64,000 nucleotides of DNA from positions 1 through 64,000 of IMG/VR virus record IMGVR_UViG_3300036790_000396. One strand, 5' to 3'. Source of the stretch: a virus. The number at the start of each line of letters is the position of its first letter. The stretch's first letter is position 1. The position numbers and the translations under genes are program-made. Shown piece after piece: positions 40,661-49,200 of the stretch. The notes beneath the pieces were generated by a model, which had not been told where the DNA came from, made no database searches, and saw only the letters and a list, made by a program, of their open reading frames with translations.

Positions 40661-43150
40661 ATGACCGGCAAAGAAAACACCCCCGCGCCCCGTCCAGAGG
40701 GCGCGGGGGCAGTAAACCATTCCTCCGTCGAGCCCGACGATAGCATAATGCCAGCGGAAGTGTCAGCGGCCGAGGGGAATAATTTCCTCGCCGATGACTT
40801 CGTCGGCAACATCAGCCTCGATGACCTCGGCGGTTCCCCCGAGCGCCGCGCGGAGCTGCGAGAGGCGGCGGATCGCTACCGGCAGGCCGGGTACCGCATC
40901 ATCCCCGTGCACGACGTGGAAAGCGGCCGGTGCTCCTGCGGGGCCGCTGAAGGCGACTGCGCGGCCGGCAAGCACCCCGTCGAGCAGCAGTGGCAGAAGC
41001 CGAAAGAGGACCCGGCCTCTGACCTGCGGTGGTGGCGCGAGACCTCCGGCGAGAGCTATCCGCCGGATTCCCGCCCGGACGCGAATATCGGCATTCTCAC
41101 GGGAGAGCCCAGCGGGATCGTCGTCATCGATATCGATCCCGCTAACGGCGGCGATCTCCTGTGGGAAAGGCTGACCGCCCAGCACGGGGATATCCCTTCC
41201 ACCACTATTGCCCAGACCGGATCAGGAGGACGGCACTACCTCTTCCAGATGCCGTCTTTTCCCGTCCGCAACTGCAATCCCTGGGGCACCGGGATCGATG
41301 TCCGCGGCACCGGCGGCCAGGTCGTCGCCGCGCCGAGCATCTCGGGCAAGGGGCCGTACTCGGTCATCGACAGCTCGCCCCCGGCCCCGCTGCCCGAGTG
41401 GATCCGCGAGACGCTCGCCGCCTACCAGAAGGCCCAGCGCGGGGAGCCGTCCCCGCTCGCGCCCAAGGCAGCGCCGAACGGCATCCGGCGTGCCTACGGG
41501 CTGTCGGTCGTCGCGGCGCGGGCGAAGATGCTGAAGGAGACCGCGAAGGGCGGCCGGAACCAGGCCCTCAACGATGCCGCGTTCGCGTGCGGCCAGCTCG
41601 CGCCCGACCGGATCATCTCCGAGGCCGACGCCTGGGCGGCGCTGTCCGAGGCGGTGCTCGCGCCCGACTTCGGGATGGAGGAGGCCCGCCGCACGTTCCA
41701 CTCCGGCTGGTCCAGCGGCATGCTGCAGCCGTTTCATCCCCAGTGGACGGAGCGCGGCCATTTCGAGCCCCGCTCCTGGGACGATTTCGGGCTCGGCGAC
41801 CGGATGGGCGACCACTTCGGCGACATGCTCCGCTGGAACACCGACGTCGGGGTGTGGATGTTCTACCAGGCCGGGGTGTGGGTCAGCGAGGACGCGATGG
41901 CCGAGTGCCTCGCCCAGGCGATGATCGCCAGCCTCCCCGAGACCGAGGGCCCGGCCTACAGCAAGGACATCGACCCGAGCCAGGACGAGAAAGACTCGCC
42001 GCGGGACAGCTTCGAGGAGCAGTGCCGCAAGTGGCGCACGGCCGAGACGCCGGCCAAGGCAGTGAAGGTGGCCCGGCGCATGACGCTGATGGGGCTGCGC
42101 AAGTCCCATCTCGACATCGACCCTCTCGTGGTGAACCTCGCCAACGGCGCGTGGGACGCCCGGCGCCGTGCCTTCGCCGAGCACGCGCCCACCCAGTACC
42201 TGACGATGCAGTGCAGCTCCGTCTACGACCCGCACGCGGCGTGCCCGCAGTGGGATGCCTTCCTGGAGCGGGTGCAGCCCGACCCGGAGATGCGGGCGTA
42301 CCTGTACCGGATCTGGGGGTACTCGCTGACCGCGAGCCTGTCCGAGCAGGCGATGTTCCTGCACCACGGCTCCGGTGCCAACGGCAAGTCCGTCGCGAAC
42401 GACATCATCTCCCGGATCGCCGGGAGCTATGCCCAGATCGTGCCGGTGGAGACGCTGATCCTGTCCAGCAAGACCGGCCAGGTCCCGGTGGACATCGCCC
42501 GGATGGACGGGCGCCGCTACCTCGCCGCCAGCGAGACGAAGGCCGGCAAGCAGCTCAACGAGGCACTGATCAAGCAGCTCACCGGCGGCGACACCATCGC
42601 GGCCCGGTACCTGTACCGCGATTTCTTCGAGTTCAAGCCGACCGGCAAGATCCACCTGTTCTCCAACCACCTCGTGCACATCTCAGCCGACCCGGCGACC
42701 CACCGGCGGCTGCACCTGATCAAGTGGGGGGAATCCATCCCCGCAGCGGAGCAGGACAAGGATCTCGCGAAGAAAATCCTGGAGTCCGAGGGATCCGGCG
42801 TCCTCAACCGCCTCCTGGGCGGCCTCGCCGACTGGCTGGCCCTCGGTGATCTCGCGATGCCCGCCTGCGCGGTCGAGAGCAAGCAGGAGTACGTCCGCGA
42901 GGAGGACTGGCGCTACGCCTTCGTGGAGTCCTGCTGCGACGTCACAGAGCCCCAGGAGGGCGCTCCGGGCCGCAGCACCAGCGAGCTGTACGCCGTCTAC
43001 AAGATCTGGTACTCCCAGAACCAGCCGGGCAGCAAGCCCATGAGCATCAACGCCTTCTCGGCCAACCTCGCCGGAATGTATCCGCGGACGCGTATCGAGC
43101 GCTGGCGCGGATTCCCCACGCTGCAGGTGAAGCAGAATCCGGTTCAGTGA
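40661..43150 (+). CDS. Primase-helicase: Prim-Pol (AEP) domain plus SF3 helicase, 829 aa
   Basis: Residues 55-260 are a bifunctional primase/polymerase domain: YRQAGYRIIPVHDVESGRCS, NIGILTGEPSGIVVIDIDPA with the DxD metal pair, TGSGGRHYLFQM with the conserved His, and TGIDVRGTGGQVVAAPSI. A helical linker follows. Residues 360-560 contain the D5-type N-terminal domain; the SF3 helicase has Walker A in LHHGSGANGKSVANDII (about 566-582), then ARMDGRRYLAASETKAGKQL (Walker B region) and KPTGKIHLFSNHLV (sensor). It would prime and unwind at the origin. A strong hairpin lies in the first codons. GGAGG at 40646 supports the start; ATG 40749 is an alternative. Confidence 0.92.
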   Translation: MTGKENTPAPRPEGAGAVNHSSVEPDDSIMPAEVSAAEGNNFLADDFVGNISLDDLGGSPERRAELREAADRYRQAGYRIIPVHDVESGRCSCGAAEGDCAAGKHPVEQQWQKPKEDPASDLRWWRETSGESYPPDSRPDANIGILTGEPSGIVVIDIDPANGGDLLWERLTAQHGDIPSTTIAQTGSGGRHYLFQMPSFPVRNCNPWGTGIDVRGTGGQVVAAPSISGKGPYSVIDSSPPAPLPEWIRETLAAYQKAQRGEPSPLAPKAAPNGIRRAYGLSVVAARAKMLKETAKGGRNQALNDAAFACGQLAPDRIISEADAWAALSEAVLAPDFGMEEARRTFHSGWSSGMLQPFHPQWTERGHFEPRSWDDFGLGDRMGDHFGDMLRWNTDVGVWMFYQAGVWVSEDAMAECLAQAMIASLPETEGPAYSKDIDPSQDEKDSPRDSFEEQCRKWRTAETPAKAVKVARRMTLMGLRKSHLDIDPLVVNLANGAWDARRRAFAEHAPTQYLTMQCSSVYDPHAACPQWDAFLERVQPDPEMRAYLYRIWGYSLTASLSEQAMFLHHGSGANGKSVANDIISRIAGSYAQIVPVETLILSSKTGQVPVDIARMDGRRYLAASETKAGKQLNEALIKQLTGGDTIAARYLYRDFFEFKPTGKIHLFSNHLVHISADPATHRRLHLIKWGESIPAAEQDKDLAKKILESEGSGVLNRLLGGLADWLALGDLAMPACAVESKQEYVREEDWRYAFVESCCDVTEPQEGAPGRSTSELYAVYKIWYSQNQPGSKPMSINAFSANLAGMYPRTRIERWRGFPTLQVKQNPVQ
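40680..40709 (+). terminator. 11-bp hairpin within the first codons of the primase gene
   Basis: CCCCCGCGCCC pairs with GGGCGCGGGGG around an eight-base loop, 20 bases into the primase reading frame. It could end part of the transcripts of the upstream small gene, or limit primase translation. Confidence 0.55.
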
Positions 43151-43206
43151 CAATGAGTCACCGGGGGCATGTAGGGAAACGGACATTTCTTATCCCTCCC
43201 TCCCCC

Positions 43207-43568
43207 GGTGACGCACCCGGTGACGCACTTTAGTGACGCATCAAAGACAATTAATGATATGCCTGACCTGCAGTTATATGTTGGTGACGCAGGTGACGCA
43301 ACTTTTGGGAAACTACCCTGAGCGGCCATCGGCCGCTCTTTTTGATTACTTAGGGTAATATCATATCGAGCCAAAAGTTACCCGACAGTAGTGATAACAG
43401 CAACTAAGTCTAGAAGTAGCAATGGATACATCTGGCATCGCGCGTGCGTGCGCGAGAGAGTTTCCCAAAAGTTGCGTCACCTGCGTCACCTTCGACAAAA
43501 CTCCAGCTCAGACCCTACGAAATACCGACTCTGCTGCGTCACTCGGGTGCGTCACCGGGTGCGTCACC
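43207..43568. repeat. Ten-iteron symmetric palindromic region, candidate replication origin or control site
   Basis: GTGACGCA occurs at 43208, 43220, 43233, 43284 and 43293; its complement TGCGTCAC occurs with mirror spacing at 43473, 43482, 43535, 43548 and 43560. The outer arms (43207-43228 and 43547-43568) are a perfect 22-bp inverted repeat and the inner arms (43283-43313 and 43460-43490) a perfect 31-bp one that also includes TTTTGGGAAAC. All share one centre near 43387, in an AT-rich core. No gene is credible here. It lies directly after the primase-helicase gene. Iteron origin, partition site or repressor-binding switch are all possible. Confidence 0.85.
43320..43343 (+). terminator. 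Intrinsic terminator with U tract
   Basis: GAGCGGCC, ATC, GGCCGCTC, then five T: a textbook rho-independent terminator. It ends the primase transcript inside the inner arms of the symmetric iteron region. Confidence 0.88.
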
Positions 43569-43652
43569 TCTATGAATCTTCAACTTCATCTTCCGGCGTG
43601 GATACATTTTTCTTTACGCGTACGGAAAAGAAAAGGATGACGGAGAGAGAAG

Positions 43653-43736
43653 GTGCCCTCGGCTCCCGGTCTCCAGGTTCCGCGCTGCTGCGCCACCTGC
43701 GCCCGCCGGGTAGCCGCACGCGCGCTGGAAGGCTAG
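43653..43736 (+). CDS. Possible 27-residue Cys-rich protein
   Basis: GTG 43653 with GGAG six bases upstream gives a product starting VPSAPGLQVPRCCATCARRV and ending AARALEG. The C-C-x-x-C motif followed by Arg and Ala is like small zinc proteins of actinobacterial phages. It is the only frame here with a ribosome site. Its short length makes chance possible. Confidence 0.35.
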   Translation: MPSAPGLQVPRCCATCARRVAARALEG

Positions 43737-43746
43737 CTTTATTGAG

Positions 43747-44151
43747 ATGAGGCTCCCGCCGTACAATCCGCAGGATGTGTGCCCCAAGTGCAGTGCCGAG
43801 ATGCCTGACGTGACATGGCACCCGAGCCGCGTCGCCGGCAGCACCTTCCCCTGCGCGCGCGGCTGGCCCGCCGTTGCGCGCGAGCATCTGTGCCTGACGT
43901 GCCCGCGGTGCGATTACGGCTGGATGACTCTCACGGCAGACGCGGTTACGCTGCCTCAGGACGACGATGAAGGAGACGACATGCCGATCCGGAAGACCGG
44001 TGCCGCTGCCGACCAGCAGGTGACCGAAGTCAGCGAGGAGGAGCTGCCGCTGCAGTTCACCGCTTCCTCCCCCTCCTCCTCATCCCCCTGGTCCGCAGAG
44101 GACGAGGCCGGGCTGCAGGAGGAGAACCAGGAGGCGGACGGCGGCCGGTGA
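43747..44151 (+). CDS. Zinc-ribbon protein with acidic tail, 134 aa
   Basis: Starts MRLPPYNPQDVCPKCSAEMP; the second Cys pair is CLTCPRCDYGW, forming a typical zinc ribbon over residues 10-65. The rest is acidic and low-complexity (EVSEEELPLQF, Ser/Pro run, Glu-rich end). An in-frame ATG at 43981 with a strong GAAGGAG suggests the acidic part may also be made alone. No clear Shine-Dalgarno sequence precedes the first ATG. Possibly a nucleic-acid-binding adaptor. Confidence 0.6.
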   Translation: MRLPPYNPQDVCPKCSAEMPDVTWHPSRVAGSTFPCARGWPAVAREHLCLTCPRCDYGWMTLTADAVTLPQDDDEGDDMPIRKTGAAADQQVTEVSEEELPLQFTASSPSSSSPWSAEDEAGLQEENQEADGGR

Positions 44152-45137
44152 GCCGCGATGACCGCGAGGGCCTGATGGCGTGGCTGACGGGGGCTGTGCG
44201 CCACGCGCCTGACGAGCGCCCCCGCCAGCGCCCTGATCTCGACCTGGGAGGCATCCTCGGCGGCGACCGGTCCCATTACGACGGCGTCCTGGGGCGCTCC
44301 GGGCTGTTCATCCTGGACTCGCCCGGCGAGTGGACGTGGGACCTGCAGGCCCTCCCTGGCGAGCGGTCCCCGTCGCACGCCGTCGCCCTCCCCGGTATCG
44401 AGCGGGCCGGCGGCCCCGCCGAGACGGCGTCCTCGTGCACGGCGCTGCAGCCATACCCGGCGGCGTGCTGGGACGTCTGCGGCTATTACCGGCGCCTGGG
44501 CATCGGCTGGCGCGCCGGCTGGAAGGAGATGCGCGAGGCGTACACCCGCCTGGGCGGCCAGGACGACCCGGACCTGACGTACGCGATGAAGCAGCTCCTC
44601 GACCCTGGCCTGCGCCGCGAGTACGACGCCCTCCCCCTGGGCGCCCTGTGGCTCCGCGACAGGGATACCGCCGACCGGGTGCGGCGCGACTCGATCCGGG
44701 AGTCAGCGCGCCGCCGCAGCCGGGGCTCCGGTATCTCCGCCGACGAGGTACTGGACGAGTGGGGCTACGGCACGACGCAGGACCGCCCGGACGCCGCGGA
44801 GGCCGCGGTCCTCCCGGACTGGGCGCGGCAGCGGGGCAGCCGCCCCTGGGACTGTGACTGGTCCTATTACGTCCTCGGCGACCCGGCAGCCCGGGGAGCC
44901 TTCGATCCGGTGCGCGTCCGTGAGGCGCTGCTGCCGCGCTGGCAGCAGGCCCTGGCCGCCGCGCTGTCCCGCGCGGGAAAGCACGTCTCGTTCGCGGTGG
45001 GCGTCAGTCCCGACACGCCGGACGGATTCTTCCTCGCCACTTCCCCTTACACGGATTCTTTGATAATCTTCCTCGCGAGCGACTACCCCGAAGGCATCAC
45101 CGCGGAACGTGCCGCGCAGGCAGTCAGCAGGGACTAG
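44148..45137 (+). CDS. J-domain-like protein, 329 aa
   Basis: GTG overlapping the previous stop. The central region, about residues 110-170, reads DVCGYYRRLGIGWRAGWKEM, REAYTRLGGQDDPDLTYAMK, QLLDPGLRREYDALPLG, the helix II-III-IV pattern of a DnaJ J-domain (Y-x-x-L-G, A-Y-x-x-L, L-x-D-P-x-x-R-x-x-Y-D). The HPD tripeptide is replaced by DDPD, so it may not stimulate Hsp70 normally. The C-terminal part (ALLPRWQQALAAALSRAGKH, GITAERAAQAVSRD) is unassigned. It sits between the iteron region and the ssDNA-binding gene, suggesting a replication role, perhaps helicase loading. Confidence 0.7.
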   Translation: MSRDDREGLMAWLTGAVRHAPDERPRQRPDLDLGGILGGDRSHYDGVLGRSGLFILDSPGEWTWDLQALPGERSPSHAVALPGIERAGGPAETASSCTALQPYPAACWDVCGYYRRLGIGWRAGWKEMREAYTRLGGQDDPDLTYAMKQLLDPGLRREYDALPLGALWLRDRDTADRVRRDSIRESARRRSRGSGISADEVLDEWGYGTTQDRPDAAEAAVLPDWARQRGSRPWDCDWSYYVLGDPAARGAFDPVRVREALLPRWQQALAAALSRAGKHVSFAVGVSPDTPDGFFLATSPYTDSLIIFLASDYPEGITAERAAQAVSRD

Positions 45138-45181
45138 CTCACTTCACTTCAGGCCATCAGGTTCACCAGGGAGAAGGCTTC

Positions 45182-46129
45182 ATGCCGAGTTTCAGCAAGG
45201 GTGCCGCGTCCGCAAAGGCTGCCGCCGAGGCGGCTTCCGGCGGCGGCCGGGTCTCGTTCTTCCGCCTCAAGAGCGGCGAGGCCCCCAGGTACGTCCGGTT
45301 CATCACGGACCTGGACGATCTCATTCACGTCCAGATGCACAACGGCGTCCCGACGAGGGACGCTCCGAAGGGCGCCACCAACTGGCCCAAGCAGATGGGC
45401 GCCGTCTGCCAGAACGACATCGCGTTCCGGCTCCTGCACGCTGAGGGGGAGCCCCTCGATCCCCCGCAGTGGGAGGACGGCAAGGGATCCTGCTACATCT
45501 GCGAGTTCAAGAAAGGCGTGAAGGGCACCTACGGCGGCAGCGTCGCCGACACGCGCCCGTACGTCTGGGGGCTCGGCGTCGAGCGCCAGCCCGTCACGAA
45601 GGACCCCAAGAGCGGCAAGTTCCGCCCGGCCGCGCCCGATGAGAAGATCAGCGCCTTCGCCGACGTGACGGAGACCGTCAAGACCGATGACGGGGAAGTC
45701 AGGATCCCCAAGATCCTCGTCTTCACGCAGGGGTGGAGCAACTTCTGGGGCACCCTGTCGCAGGTCACCTACATGGCCGGCTCGGTGTGCCTGACCGACT
45801 TCCGGATCACCCGCCAGGACAACGCCTACGAGTTCGGCATGGGCCTGGAGACCCCGGACCTCAAGCCGGGTACCGAGGCGTGGGAGAAATACTCCGGGGC
45901 CCTGGAGATCCGCAAGCTCACGCTGGAGGACGCGGTCCTGGACCAGGCCAGCTCCGCGTACTACGGGCGGTTCTTCGACCACCGGGTCAAGCACGAGGAC
46001 AGCGACGACTCGCAGTCCGCCGGCGCGAAGGACGAGGGCGCGAAGGTGTCGGAAGAGGACGTCGCCGACGTGCGCGCCCGCATGGCCGAGACTTTCGGCT
46101 CCTCGGACGTGTTCGCCACGAAGTCCTGA
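45182..46129 (+). CDS. Putative single-stranded DNA-binding protein, 315 aa
   Basis: GGGAGAAGG precedes the ATG. The N-terminal region (GRVSFFRLKSGEAPRYVRFI, TDLDDLIHVQMHNGVPTRD) and a Cys set (GAVCQND, SCYICEFKKG) suggest a zinc-stabilised OB-type domain, followed by IPKILVFTQGWSNFWGTLSQ and DFRITRQDNAYEFGMGLETP. The end is acidic (HEDSDDSQSAGAKDEGAKVS, then EEDVADVRARM), as in SSB and gp32 tails that recruit partners. It lies immediately before DnaE. The identity is inferred from this layout, not from a named signature. Confidence 0.7.
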   Translation: MPSFSKGAASAKAAAEAASGGGRVSFFRLKSGEAPRYVRFITDLDDLIHVQMHNGVPTRDAPKGATNWPKQMGAVCQNDIAFRLLHAEGEPLDPPQWEDGKGSCYICEFKKGVKGTYGGSVADTRPYVWGLGVERQPVTKDPKSGKFRPAAPDEKISAFADVTETVKTDDGEVRIPKILVFTQGWSNFWGTLSQVTYMAGSVCLTDFRITRQDNAYEFGMGLETPDLKPGTEAWEKYSGALEIRKLTLEDAVLDQASSAYYGRFFDHRVKHEDSDDSQSAGAKDEGAKVSEEDVADVRARMAETFGSSDVFATKS

Positions 46130-46135
46130 TCCTCC

Positions 46136-46252
46136 GGGCTCCTCTCGCCGGAAGCGGGGGCCAGGGTGCACGCCGGGAAACCGGGCCTGGCACTCCCCGG
46201 CGAGAGGGACCGCGCGGGAGCCCGTCCATGGGTGCGGGCTCCCGCGCTTTTT
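46136..46252 (+). ncRNA. Structured intergenic RNA ending in a terminator
   Basis: CCTCTCGCCGG (46141-46151) and CCGGCGAGAGG (46197-46207) form an 11-bp closing stem around 45 bases of GC-rich sequence. A 13-bp terminator stem follows at once. It could be a small RNA cut from the ssDNA-binding transcript, or an attenuator ahead of dnaE. Confidence 0.4.
46212..46252 (+). terminator. Intrinsic terminator before dnaE
   Basis: GCGCGGGAGCCCG pairs with CGGGCTCCCGCGC around a ten-base loop and is followed by TTTTT. It ends 18 bases before the DnaE start, so dnaE depends on its own promoter or on read-through. Confidence 0.88.
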
Positions 46253-46269
46253 CATGAAAAGGGACTTTC

Positions 46270-49200
46270 ATGGCTTTTGCACATATTCATACGCACAGTG
46301 AGTACTGTGTAGCACCTGAGACCAAGATAGCGCTTGCTTCTCTTTCATGGAAGAAAGCGAGTGACATAGAAGTAGGAGAAGAAATCGTTGGATTTGACGA
46401 AGATCTTCGCCCTCTGGAGGGAGAAAAAGGTAATAGTCGATCAAAGATGCGTCGAGCTGTAGTCACCGGAAAAAAATCTGTTTTCCGCGAATGCTGGCGC
46501 ATATCTCTGGAGGACGGAACTGAAATAGTAGCTTCCAGTCTCCATGGATGGATATCTAACGGAACTACCAAGGGCTCTCTCGTGCGCCCAGGCGGCCCCA
46601 AGGGCGGCTATGGTACCAATACGCGTCGCTGGGTAATGACTCAGGACCTTACTCCGGGCAAAAGCCGTCTTATCAAGTGGGCATCCCCATGGGGAGATCT
46701 TCCGTCGGATCTTGCTCATGACGCGGGCTGGCTAGCAGGAATCGCAGATGGAGAAGCATGGCTGAACGGAGGCCAGTTTTCTTTTGCCCAGAATCCTGGA
46801 GTCGTGCTTGATCGCATCAAGGCGACATGTGAAAAGCTGGGATACGGGATCACTGCTGATCGTGCGCAATGGTCTGCTTCTCCTACGGACTGCCGTACGT
46901 TCCGGCTGAACGGATACGAGACTGTCCTGCGCTTTCTTTCTCAGTGCCGTCCTTCCCGGTTCATTGGCCGGTCCGACGAGGTATGGGCTGGCCGGCGAGC
47001 GGGGAGCAGGAACACTCGCCCTGTGCTGGTTTCTTCTCTAGAATACATAGGAGAAGCCGAGACTATAGCACTGGAAACTTCCACTGGGACTCTGGTAGCA
47101 GAAGGATTTCTCAGCCATAACTCCCCGATGGACGGTCTTTCCCGCTGCCGGGAGATCGCGGCCCGCGCGGCAGCCGACGGCCATGCTCACACCGCGATCA
47201 CCGATCATGGTAATTGCTCAGGGCACCCCGACTTCCAGCGGGCCTGCGACGAGTACGGCATCTCCCCCGTGTTCGGCATGGAGGGGTACTTCATCGCCGA
47301 CCGGACGGAGCAGCCCGGCCCGGGCGACAAGGAGGCCCAGAAGCGGCGCCGCTCCTACGCCCACCTGATTCTCCTCGCCCGTGACAACGCCGGGCTCCGC
47401 AACCTCTACTCCCTGTCCAGCGAGGCGTACACCAGCGGCTTCTACGCGAAGCCGTGCCTGGACTGGGAGCTGCTGGAAAAGTACGGCGCGGGCCTCACCG
47501 CCACCACCGCGTGCTTGGGCGGCATCATCAGCAAGCCGCTCCTCGCCGGGGACTGGGACACCGCCGCCGCCACGCTGCGGCGCATGCGCGGCATCTTCGG
47601 CGAGAACTTCTACCTCGAAGTGCAGCCCAACCTGATCCCCGAGCAGCAGCGCCTGAACATGCTGCTGAAGGAGGTCTCCGCTTCCTCCGGAATCCCCCTC
47701 GCCGCCGCCTCCGACGCGCATTACCCGTCCCCTGCCGAGGAGTCATTGCACCGCACCTGGATGGCCTGCCAGACCGGTACCGGCAACGACGATTACTGGC
47801 AGATGGATCCCATGCACGACGAGGCAGTCGTCCGCGACCGCCTCTCGCGTGCCCTCGGCCCCGATGCCGCCCGGCAGGCATGCGATAACACCGTCCGCAT
47901 CGCGGAGCAGTGCACCGCCAGGATCGGCGGCGAGATCGTGCCCCCGGTGTTCTCGTCCTCCTACGAGGAGGACAGCCGCGCCCTGTACCAGCGGGCCAGT
48001 GACGCGCTTGCTGACCGCCATTCCGCCGGGCTGCTGGCCGGCGGCAGCCTGGACGACTACGCGCGCCGGCTCGGCGAGGAGTTCTGCCTCGTCCGCGACA
48101 AGCGGCTGTCCGGCTGCTACCTGATGGTGGAGGACATCACCACCTGGGCGCGGGGCGAGGGCATCCTCGTGGGTCCCGGCCGCGGATCGGCCGCCGGATC
48201 CCTCATGTCGTGGCTGCTGGACATTACCGTGTCCGACCCGATCGACGCGGGCCTGATGTTCTCCCGGTTCCTCACCCCGGGCCGCGTGAGCCTCCCCGAC
48301 TTCGACCTGGACTTCCCCAGCTCCCAGCGCGGGAAGATCCAGGACCGGGTCATCGGCAAGTACGGCGCGGACAGCGTGGTCCGCGTCGGCACCCACATGC
48401 GCTACCGCGCCAAGTCGGTCCTGGACAAGCTCGCCGGCGTCGCCGTCAGCCGCGGCGAGCTGCCCGCCGAGGCCAGGACCGACATGAAGGCCGTCAGCGC
48501 CCTGATCGAGGAAGCCGAGTCTCACACCGCCGGCCTGGGCCTGCCGTGGGATGACCTGATGAGCCAGCTCTCGGACGGGCTGGAGCCGTACGTGCAGAAG
48601 TACCCGGAGATCTTCTCCACCGCCGCCGTGCTCGTCGGGCGCGTCCGCGGGTACGGCACGCACCCCGCCGGCCTGGTCATCTCCACCGGCCAGCCGCTGG
48701 AGGGCACGCTCCCCATGCGGATCGCCTCCGCCCAGGACCGGACCGTCGTCTCCCAGTGGGACTTCCGGGACATGGAGGCCCAGGGGCTCCTCAAGCTCGA
48801 CTTCCTCACCCTCCGCACGCTGGACAGCATCCAGGAGGCCGTCCGGCTGATCGGGCAGCGCACCGGTCACCGCCCGGACCCCTCACGGTGGACTGCCGAG
48901 TACCGGGACCCGCAGGTGTGGGAGGAGATCGGCACCGGCCGCACCCTCGGCATGTTCCAGGTGGAGACGAGCCTGGGTGCCCGGTTCTGCGGGGACATGA
49001 AGCCCCGCAGCATCGCGGAGCTGGCCCACCTCGTCGCCCTCGTCCGCCCCGGCCCGCGCAACTCCGGGATGGACCAGGCGTACCTGCGCCGCCGCGCCGG
49101 GAAGGAGGAGGTGCAGTACCCCCACCCGGCACTGGAGGACCGGCTGCGCGGCCAGCAGGGCATCATGATCTTCCAGGAGGACATCCTCTACGCCTGCACC

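Noticed and set aside
43207-43568. CRISPR array
   Set aside because: Repeat units are only 8 bp, occur on both strands and have uneven 9-51 bp spacing with no unique spacers of constant length.
43391-43750. 119-codon frame inside the iteron region
   Set aside because: Its repeats RHLRHLR are the translation of TGCGTCAC iterons, there is no ribosome site, and the DNA symmetry crosses its start.
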